DNA of 6,937 bases from an uncultured Clostridia bacterium (GTDB taxonomy: Bacteria; Bacillota; Clostridia; Oscillospirales; Oscillospiraceae): positions 1 to 6,937 of the forward strand of contig CAMWSZ010000154.1 of the NCBI GenBank assembly GCA_947177005.1, read 5' to 3'. Positions 1 through 4,842 of this stretch are shown here, piece after piece (positions within the stretch are counted from its first letter, which is position 1; the number at the start of each line of letters is the position of its first letter). Position numbers and translations under genes: made by a program. A model generated the notes under the pieces. It saw nothing but the letters and a program-made list of their open reading frames with translations, had not been told where the DNA came from and searched no databases.

Positions 1-278
1 CATTCCTCAGCGATATTGTCCTGCAAGTGCTGTCCTTCGTGGCAGAAAATGAGCGCACCAACATCCGCCAGCGGCAAGCGGAGGGCATTGCGGCGGCAAA
101 GGCCAAGGGCGTCCGATTCGGCAGACCGCCTAGGCCGTTGCCCGAAAGCTATCACAGTGCCTATCAGCGATGGAAAGCCGGAGCAATCACTGGCACAGCA
201 GCGGCGAAAGAGTGTGGTATGCCGCTGTCTACCTTCCGCTATCGGGCAGAGATTTACGAAAAGGCCAAGTTGTTGTAA
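1..278 (+). CDS. Serine recombinase (resolvase/invertase family), C-terminal part, truncated by window edge
   Basis: The reading frame is open from base 3 to the TAA at 276-278; the start and the catalytic N-terminal domain lie outside the window. The visible 91 residues begin FLSDIVLQVLSFVAENERTN, followed by a basic stretch (RQRQAEGIAAAKAKGVRFGRP). This is the typical join between the long E helix and the DNA-binding tail of small resolvase/invertase recombinases. The last ~40 residues (WKAGAITGTAAAKECGMPLSTFRYR) fit the helix-turn-helix that ends these proteins. Such enzymes cut and rejoin DNA at short paired sites through an active-site serine, which cannot be checked here. A palindrome resembling such a site begins 8 bases after the stop. 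Because the gene is cut, I cannot tell whether it is an invertase, a resolvase or an element integrase. Confidence 0.85.
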   Translation, partial: FLSDIVLQVLSFVAENERTNIRQRQAEGIAAAKAKGVRFGRPPRPLPESYHSAYQRWKAGAITGTAAAKECGMPLSTFRYRAEIYEKAKLL

Positions 279-286
279 GTAAGGCA

Positions 287-318
287 AATTTACAGAAATG
301 TGTACTTTCCTGTAAATT
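287..318. repeat. Palindromic candidate recombinase binding site (res/att-like)
   Basis: AATTTACAG at 287-295 is mirrored exactly by CTGTAAATT at 310-318. Taking 12-base half-sites, TTTACAGAAATG (289-300) and the reverse complement of 305-316 (TTTACAGGAAAG) agree at 10 of 12 positions. They are separated by the 4-base centre TGTA, giving 28 bp in total. That is the length and layout of site I in the res sites of small serine recombinases, and it lies just downstream of such a gene. There is no T-run after it, so it is a poor terminator. Its role as a recombination site is an inference. Confidence 0.4.
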
Positions 319-525
319 GGTCTTGCATTTTCCTCAAAAAAAGAATACCATATAAACAGCTAAATTTCAATACCTTTACAGCAATTTTTTAGGGACGAAA
401 TTATCTTACGGAAAGGTACACGTTATTGGCAGTTGTAAAACAATGGTAACCCATCCCCTAAAACCTGTAATTCGTCGAAATTCAAACCATTCTACGATGA
501 TGTGTGGTAAGATGGAACTATCAAT

Positions 526-575
526 AGGAGGTGATCGTTAGAATTTACAAAAAAATTGTCCTCGTATTCACGTAG
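526..575 (+). other. Orphan Shine-Dalgarno with short start-less reading frame
   Basis: AGGAGGTGATC at 526-536 matches the complement of the 16S rRNA 3' end over 11 bases, better than the site of the real gene at 614. The triplet directly after it (537-539) is GTT, not a start codon. The frame it would open reads RIYKKIVLVFT and ends at TAG 573-575. The simplest readings are a decayed gene start whose ATG was lost, or a leader that binds ribosomes ahead of the 614 gene. GTG at 531 lies inside the Shine-Dalgarno itself and is too close to serve as a start. Confidence 0.25.
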
Positions 576-613
576 CTTAAAACTTATGCGGAGAAAAGAA
601 AGGTGATGTTTTT

Positions 614-2302
614 ATGAAAAGGCGAATTTTAGCACTATTGCTGACCATATGCTTGATCGTACCGATGTTATCTGTAACTGCAAATGCGGCATCCAATGAT
701 TACAAGACATGGAAGCAATCCGATAGTGCATGGAATCAGCAAATAGCATGGCCAGCCAAAGACTATCCGAAAGCTTCCATGCGCTACATGAGACAAGCTG
801 GTTGTGTAGTTACTTCGATTGCCATGCTATTGCGTCACTACAAAGTGGTAACAGACTCCAATGTCAATAGCTTTAATCCTTGGATTTGCAACGAAAAGCT
901 AAAGAGCGTAGGAGCTTTTACTGATGGAGCCGATTTGCGTTGGAAAGATGTCAGCAAAGCCTACCCAAGATTCAAGTATGAAGGTCGGACAGAATACTTT
1001 TCCCAATCCGAGCTGTATAGTCTCTACAGCCAAGGATACGCTTGCCTTGTAAAAGTAAACTACAAGGGTAGTTTTCACTATGTGGCAGTTCAGTCCGCTA
1101 CAAATTATGATGCGACTATTATGGACCCGGGCAGTTCTGCTACATCACTAAGTTCTTATGGCACAAAATATCAGATCGTTTATTTCAAGGTTTCTGGCAA
1201 CGAGCAGCCACAGAGGAACACTCCTCCCACGATATCGGGTCAAAACACTCCAAGTTCGTTGAGAAAAGGCCAGTCCTTTTCTATCAAAGGCACTATATCA
1301 TCCAGCACAAGCATCACCTCTGTTGTGGCTGGCGTATACACTGCACAATCTGGTGGGACTAAAAAGACTGGGGGGGCAGCCAGCCCAAATCGGACTTCCT
1401 ATGACCTGGCGAACCTTGATTCAGTTATATATTTTAACAGGCTTGATCCGGGAACATATTACTATCGGGTTACGGCAACCAATTCGGTAGGGACTGCAAT
1501 ATTGATTAACAGTAAGTTTACAGTTACATCACCAACCGATAATACTGCATCCAGTTATGCAACAATCTCAAATGCTAACTATCCACCTTCGCTGAAACCC
1601 GGACAGACTTATTCTATCAAAGGAACTATTTCTTCAAAAACTAGGATAACATCTGTTACAGTTGGTGTATATACGTCTAGCTCTGGTTCCAATATGATTA
1701 CCGGCAAGACAGTCCGTCCCAATTCTACATCCTATAACCTGAAAAATATTGATCCTTATGTATATTTCAACAGACTCAGCGCAGGTAATTATTACTATAT
1801 TGTCAAGGCAACAAACTCCGCCGGGACTGCAACTTTAGTTAGCAGAAAGTTTGTTGTTGGAAATTCCGTAGCAGGAAATTGGGGCACCTTGGTGCCGAAA
1901 TGTGCCCCACGAGCAAGGGCGGATGTTGATAATGCCGGAACCAGAGACGGAACGAATGTTCAGTTATATGCGGCCAATGGAACGAACGCACAGACGTGGA
2001 GATTGGTAGACCTTGGGAATGGTTATTATGCAATTCAATCTAAGCTATCTGTTGCATGTAAGTGTTTGGATGTTGCAGGCGGACGGGCTGTATCTGGAAC
2101 CAATGTACAGCTATATTCTTGGAATCAAAGCAACGCACAGCAATGGAAGTTGGTCGATGCCGGAGGCGGATATTATTACATTTGCTCACGATTGAATCCG
2201 AATCTTTGCTTGGATGTAAGCGGCGGCGGTTCCGCGAATGGCACCAATCTCCAAGTGTATACACGGAACAATTCAGATGCACAGAAGTGGAAGTTTGCTT
2301 AA
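614..2302 (+). CDS. Secreted C39-like cysteine peptidase with two Ig-like repeats and a ricin-B lectin domain
   Basis: The 562-aa protein starts at ATG after AGAAAGGTGATG. Residues 1-25 form a signal peptide (MKRR, hydrophobic core, ANA-A cleavage), so it is exported. Residues ~30-193 look like a C39_2 papain-like peptidase: YKTWKQSDSAW, then GCVVTSIAML with candidate nucleophile C64, HYVAV with H155, and MDPG with D171, giving a complete Cys-His-Asp set. Residues 205-304 and 316-415 are two gap-free alignable repeats of 100 residues, probably Ig-like spacers. Residues ~418-562 are a ricin-type beta-trefoil with three QxW motifs (Q460-W462, Q509-W511, Q557-W559) and two CLDV sugar-site motifs. 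The first lobe has ADVDNAG instead. The likely role is a peptidase or amidase anchored to glycans by the lectin. C39_2 proteins also include non-peptidase members, so the activity is inferred and the substrate unknown. It lies upstream of a second exported protein. Confidence 0.8.
   Translation: MKRRILALLLTICLIVPMLSVTANAASNDYKTWKQSDSAWNQQIAWPAKDYPKASMRYMRQAGCVVTSIAMLLRHYKVVTDSNVNSFNPWICNEKLKSVGAFTDGADLRWKDVSKAYPRFKYEGRTEYFSQSELYSLYSQGYACLVKVNYKGSFHYVAVQSATNYDATIMDPGSSATSLSSYGTKYQIVYFKVSGNEQPQRNTPPTISGQNTPSSLRKGQSFSIKGTISSSTSITSVVAGVYTAQSGGTKKTGGAASPNRTSYDLANLDSVIYFNRLDPGTYYYRVTATNSVGTAILINSKFTVTSPTDNTASSYATISNANYPPSLKPGQTYSIKGTISSKTRITSVTVGVYTSSSGSNMITGKTVRPNSTSYNLKNIDPYVYFNRLSAGNYYYIVKATNSAGTATLVSRKFVVGNSVAGNWGTLVPKCAPRARADVDNAGTRDGTNVQLYAANGTNAQTWRLVDLGNGYYAIQSKLSVACKCLDVAGGRAVSGTNVQLYSWNQSNAQQWKLVDAGGGYYYICSRLNPNLCLDVSGGGSANGTNLQVYTRNNSDAQKWKFA
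1226..1858 (+). repeat. Two tandem 300-bp coding repeats (Ig-like modules)
   Basis: Bases 1226-1525 and 1559-1858 encode two modules of exactly 100 residues each, joined by an 11-residue linker. They align without gaps. Shared blocks include SL.KGQ or SLKPGQ, SIKGTISS, ITSV..GVYT, YFNRL, YYY, and ATNS.GTA. The periodicity is 333 bases. This is a within-gene duplication that has diverged, with many third-position differences. It gives the stalk between the peptidase and lectin domains. Confidence 0.8.
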
Positions 2303-2345
2303 TTTGCCGGGTTTAATTACAGCATAGTCCTTATTATGCTTGTTG

Positions 2346-2393
2346 TTGACGAACAGCCTGGGAGTTTACAATGCGTCTTGGGCTGTTCGTCAA
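2346..2393 (+). terminator. Long hairpin between the two exported-protein genes, possible terminator
   Basis: TTGACGAACAGCC (2346-2358) pairs perfectly with GGCTGTTCGTCAA (2381-2393) around a 22-base loop. It lies 43 bases after the stop of the lectin gene and 83 bases before the next start. There is no proper T-run after the stem (TATTGCATTT), so it is a weak intrinsic terminator at best. It may instead protect the 3' end of the first transcript or adjust expression between the two genes. Confidence 0.45.
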
Positions 2394-2438
2394 TATTGCA
2401 TTTATGAGAGACGAGTATGGACAGAAACACAATTCTAC

Positions 2439-2456
2439 TAGAGTTACTCAACTCTA
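2439..2456 (+). promoter_or_regulatory. Small hairpin just upstream of the SLH gene ribosome binding site
   Basis: TAGAGTT (2439-2445) and AACTCTA (2450-2456) form a 7-bp stem with a 4-base loop. It ends 8 bases before the GAGGTGG ribosome binding site (2465-2471). It could affect translation or RNA stability of the downstream gene. It is short enough to occur by chance. Confidence 0.25.
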
Positions 2457-2475
2457 TGGTTTATGAGGTGGCAAG

Positions 2476-4125
2476 ATGAACAAAAAACTAGTTGTTTTGT
2501 ACAGTAGTTTCCTTATGATATTGATGTTGGTTAGACCTGCATATGCCAAATCGGAAAAGATAGGACAGCCAATCGATACAACCAGTTATCAAACTATTAT
2601 TGAAGATGTAATCGGGAAGAGCAGCAACCTTGCCGATAAGCCCAGAGGACTTTTATATGACATTGACAACAATGGCGTAAAAGAGCTAATCCTGCTCTAC
2701 ACGACTGATATAAAAACGCCCTATGCTGATCAGCCGTTCCCCTGGTGCGTAACCAGTATTTATACGATGGACGGAAATGTTACAGTACCGCTCTTGGAGG
2801 AAGGGAAGCTATATTCGCAAGCAGGCGGTCCGAAGGGTTTTGCGGGAGTAATCTCCCAGGGCGGCAAAAAATACTTCGGCTATTATTATGAATCCGGCGA
2901 AACCAGTTATGGAGATAATAATCTTATCCATCGTGATGGAGGCTGGATGCTATATTCGATCAACGGCACGGCACTGACGGCGGAACAAGATATCCGTGTC
3001 GAAATCCAGGAATCGGTTACATCCCAAACCGGTACCGCAAACTTTAATGGCAAGAAGACAAGCTGGTCCGAATATGAAGGGTGGTTGCACGACTTGCAAC
3101 GGATAGCCACTCTGGAGGAGTATACGGAATTGGAAGACGGAATGTTTCTGGAGAATCTATTGATTAAAGTGAAAGATGAATACTCCGGTTCGCCTTCTTC
3201 GTGGGCAACAGACGAGGTGTTTTCTGCAAGAACGCTGAATTTAATTCCCAAGCAGATTGATGGAGACTATCAACGGAATATAACCCGCGAAAATTTTTGC
3301 GAAATGGCCTTACAGTTTTTAACTGTTAAAACCGGATTTGATTCAGAAAATCTTCTCCAAAAGTATCACTTGTCAGCGATTAGCACTTTTTCTGATACAA
3401 AAAATCCGGCAGTTATTGCGATGAATGCATTGGGTATTGTTAAGGGGGTAGATAACTCTCACTTTAATCCGGAAGCAAAGATTTCCCGTGAAGAGGCAGC
3501 TGTCATTCTTTGGAGAATCTGTGAGCTGTTTAAGGATGTTTCTCCTAATAATTTTTCGGTTTCCTTCTCTGATCAAACTAAAATTTCAGCGTGGGCCCAA
3601 AAGTCGGTTGAAATGATAACAGCGTGTTCTTATGGAGAAAAGCGCATTATGAACGGGACAGGGCAAAACTTATTTTCCCCTAAAGCATCATATTCACGGG
3701 AACAAGCTATACTAACAATCCTGCGACTTTATAATTTTATTGGAGATGCAACTCTAATTGATAGTTTGTCAGGCAAAGGATATACTTCTCTTTCGGTTGC
3801 CGATATTGTTGGAGAGTGGACTATAGATACCCAACGGACGATGGATGCAAATGGGCAATCTTTGCAACATATTTTTGGCTCAAATATCCGATATGGATAT
3901 GGCATGAGTTTTAAAAACGATGCATCTTTCTCCTACTATATTGCTGCTGGTATAGGCGGTGAAGGAACATTCGCTATCTCAAATGATAGTGTTAACGCAA
4001 AATATGTGGATTACGAAGAAAAACACAATCAATCCATAACTTTGCAGACAATTCGAGACGAATCTGGAAAATTAATTATTGTGATGCCATATATTGATTT
4101 TAACATTTTCTGGATTCATTCATAA
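2476..4125 (+). CDS. Exported S-layer-homology (SLH) domain protein with C-terminal beta-rich domain
   Basis: The 549-aa protein starts at ATG with GAGGTGG (2465-2471) five bases upstream of it. Residues 1-24 are a signal peptide ending AYA. Residues ~25-235 are a globular region of unknown function with YDIDNNGVKELIL near residue 61, a pattern common in surface proteins of Clostridia. Three SLH repeats follow: ~240-283 (WATDEVFSARTLNLIP...ITRENF), 305-352 (FSDTKNPAVIAMNALGIVKG...ISREEAAVILWR) and ~364-421 (FSDQTKISAWAQKSVEM...YSREQAILTILR). SLH trios bind pyruvylated secondary cell-wall polymers and hold proteins on the surface. Residues ~437-549 (VADIVGEWTIDT...FSYYIAAGIGGEGTF...IFWIHS) look like a lipocalin-like beta domain. 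SLH repeats in the middle rather than at one end are somewhat unusual. An in-frame SLH remnant follows the stop, suggesting the C-terminus was remodelled. The gene probably belongs to the same surface module as the lectin protein upstream. Confidence 0.8.
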   Translation: MNKKLVVLYSSFLMILMLVRPAYAKSEKIGQPIDTTSYQTIIEDVIGKSSNLADKPRGLLYDIDNNGVKELILLYTTDIKTPYADQPFPWCVTSIYTMDGNVTVPLLEEGKLYSQAGGPKGFAGVISQGGKKYFGYYYESGETSYGDNNLIHRDGGWMLYSINGTALTAEQDIRVEIQESVTSQTGTANFNGKKTSWSEYEGWLHDLQRIATLEEYTELEDGMFLENLLIKVKDEYSGSPSSWATDEVFSARTLNLIPKQIDGDYQRNITRENFCEMALQFLTVKTGFDSENLLQKYHLSAISTFSDTKNPAVIAMNALGIVKGVDNSHFNPEAKISREEAAVILWRICELFKDVSPNNFSVSFSDQTKISAWAQKSVEMITACSYGEKRIMNGTGQNLFSPKASYSREQAILTILRLYNFIGDATLIDSLSGKGYTSLSVADIVGEWTIDTQRTMDANGQSLQHIFGSNIRYGYGMSFKNDASFSYYIAAGIGGEGTFAISNDSVNAKYVDYEEKHNQSITLQTIRDESGKLIIVMPYIDFNIFWIHS

Positions 4126-4239
4126 GTTTTGGATAGTATCCTGCAAGGGGCCGATGGTAAACTCAATCCTAAAGGAAACGCAACCCGCGCACAGATTGCC
4201 GCTATGGTCATGCGTTATGCTGAACGCATCGGCGCATAG
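4126..4239 (+). pseudogene. Remnant of an SLH repeat, in frame after the SLH gene stop
   Basis: Starting directly after the TAA at 4123-4125 and in the same frame, 37 codons read through to TAG 4237-4239. They contain ILQGADGKLNPKGNATRAQI followed by AAMVMRYAERIGA. This is the second half of a near-consensus SLH repeat (GILQG...NPKGNATRAQIAAM), the usual C-terminal end of SLH proteins. There is no start codon or ribosome binding site before it and no frameshift within it. It therefore seems to be the tail of an older or different SLH gene, left behind by a recombination that placed the 2476-4125 gene here. Stop-codon readthrough is possible but nothing supports it. Confidence 0.75.
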
Positions 4240-4272
4240 GTTGCTTAGAATCTACAGTTTTGCTTAGATGGT

Positions 4273-4310
4273 GGCCAGTCAAACAAGTCGTTTGGCTGGT
4301 CATTTATTTA
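4273..4310 (+). terminator. Intrinsic terminator after the SLH gene
   Basis: GGCCAGTCAAAC (4273-4284) pairs with GTTTGGCTGGTC (4290-4301) over 12 bp, including two G-T pairs, around a 5-base loop AAGTC. The T-rich tract ATTTATTTA follows. It would end transcription of the cargo genes before the oriT and mobilization operon. Confidence 0.8.
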
Positions 4311-4320
4311 CAGGCTCCCT

Positions 4321-4362
4321 GATAAGGGCGCACTTCTATACATAGTCTGGCGACTATGTATG
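4321..4362 (-). other. oriT: Candidate origin of transfer (oriT), MobQ/RSF1010-pIP501 type
   Basis: Read on the minus strand, ATACATAGTC-GCCA-GACTATGTAT (4361 down to 4338) forms a perfect 10-bp hairpin. After two bases comes AAGTGCGCCCTTATC (4335 down to 4321). A hairpin followed directly by a T-A-A-(G/A)-T-G-C-G-C-C-C-T core is the oriT layout of RSF1010, pIP501 and pSK41. These plasmids are nicked by MobQ relaxases, and a MobQ relaxase gene begins about 500 bases downstream. By analogy the nick would fall between G and C of GCG/CCC, at 4329/4328 on the minus strand. A second pairing, GCGCA 4328-4332 with TGCGC 4366-4370, encloses the hairpin. The match is by eye and from memory of the family. 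Confidence 0.75.
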
Positions 4363-4381
4363 AATTGCGCTCTGCGAGGCG

Positions 4382-4409
4382 CGGCCCTGACTTCCGAAAG
4401 TCAGGGCCG
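4382..4409 (+). repeat. GC-rich 12-bp hairpin in the mobilization leader
   Basis: CGGCCCTGACTT (4382-4393) and AAGTCAGGGCCG (4398-4409) pair perfectly around the loop CCGA. It lies ~20 bases from the oriT hairpin and ~140 bases before the DUF3847 start. Only TTT follows on the + strand, so it is a weak terminator candidate. It may be part of an extended oriT or a regulatory leader. Confidence 0.6.
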
Positions 4410-4430
4410 TTTGCGTCGCTGCGCTCCGTA

Positions 4431-4465
4431 CAAGGGGCCGCTGCCCCTTGCGCCGCTTTCGCGGC
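4431..4465 (+). repeat. Two adjacent short GC-rich hairpins in the mobilization leader
   Basis: CAAGGGGC (4431-4438) pairs with GCCCCTTG (4443-4450) around CGCT, and GCCGC (4452-4456) pairs with GCGGC (4461-4465) around TTTC. Together with the hairpin at 4382-4409 they form a compact structured block between oriT and the first mobilization gene. No T-run follows, so they are not simple terminators. Confidence 0.5.
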
Positions 4466-4548
4466 TATCCCCTATACATCTACCTGACCGTTTGCCTGTC
4501 ACAGCAGGTAAGCGGTTTCTTATTTTACCATCAAGGAGGTCAAATATC

Positions 4549-4842
4549 ATGAGCAAATCACGCGAAGAATTAGAAAAAGAGTATGCTGAAAATGCTGCCA
4601 AGTTAGAGCAGTACCGACACAGAAGCCAGCGGTTGGAAAACCGTATCCGCTACTACACAGAGGGCGACCGGAAGAAGCGGAATCACCGGCTTATTACTCG
4701 TGGGGCAGAGGTAGAAAGTGTAGTCCCGGAAGTACGAAGCATGAGCCAAAGTGCCTTTCGTATTTTGGTAGAGCAAATCTTTTCTCTGCCGGAAGTCGCC
4801 GCCCTGGTGAACCGCGCCGCGAACCAGCAGGAGGATGGATAA
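4549..4842 (+). CDS. DUF3847-family small protein, relaxase-associated
   Basis: The 97-aa protein starts at ATG 4549, nine bases after a full AAGGAGG (4533-4539). An in-frame upstream start at 4360 is rejected because it runs through the oriT-proximal hairpins and has no ribosome site. The N-terminus (MSKSREELEKEYAENAAKLE, then QYRHRSQRLENRIRYY to about residue 36) is a charged coiled coil. It is followed by KKRNHRLITRGAEVES and a helical C-terminal half. This pattern matches the DUF3847 family, usually found directly upstream of MobA/MobL relaxases in Firmicutes mobile elements. The biochemical role is not established; coiled coil plus basic patch and position suggest an accessory relaxosome protein or regulator. 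Its TAA directly abuts the TTG of the relaxase gene, pointing to translational coupling in one operon. Confidence 0.85.
   Translation: MSKSREELEKEYAENAAKLEQYRHRSQRLENRIRYYTEGDRKKRNHRLITRGAEVESVVPEVRSMSQSAFRILVEQIFSLPEVAALVNRAANQQEDG
4829..4834 (+). promoter_or_regulatory. Ribosome binding site that fixes the TTG start of the relaxase
   Basis: AGGAGG at 4829-4834 lies eight bases before TTG 4843, within the last codons of the DUF3847 gene. The TTG start is also supported because it puts the catalytic tyrosine at residue 25, the position known for RSF1010 MobA. The ATG at 4835 is in another frame. Confidence 0.75.

Larger units (their letters stand above)
279..613. other. Non-coding stretch between recombinase and C39/lectin gene
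   Basis: I see no convincing gene in these 335 bases. The first ~200 bases are AT-rich and carry several copies of TTTACAG or close variants: forward at 289 and 375, reverse at 310-316 and 465-470, and a variant CTTACGGAAAGG at 405-416. The second part holds a very strong Shine-Dalgarno sequence at 526-536 with no usable start codon after it. The ribosome binding site of the next gene (AGAAAGGTGATG, about 596-607) lies at the end. A TGGTAAGAT at 505-513 resembles an extended -10 box, but no good -35 box lies at the right distance, so no promoter is called. Confidence 0.6.

Noticed and set aside
289..316. Terminator of the recombinase gene
   Set aside because: The stem is AT-rich with a 14-base loop and is not followed by a T-run. 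The half-site symmetry fits a protein binding site better.
2013..2316. Overlapping open frames on both strands in the ricin-lectin coding part
   Set aside because: They are shadows of the lectin gene: no ribosome sites, low-complexity or implausible products.
4241..4269. TTGCTT and TTAGAT spaced 17 bases apart, resembling a promoter
   Set aside because: A transcript would run straight into the terminator at 4273-4310, so a role for the mobilization genes is unlikely.
4382..4465. Possible CRISPR-like repeat block
   Set aside because: The hairpins differ in sequence and size, with no repeated unit and no spacers of constant length.
4360..4548. N-terminal extension of the DUF3847 protein by 63 residues
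   Set aside because: It would translate the oriT-proximal hairpins, lacks a ribosome binding site, and the ATG at 4549 has a textbook AAGGAGG.
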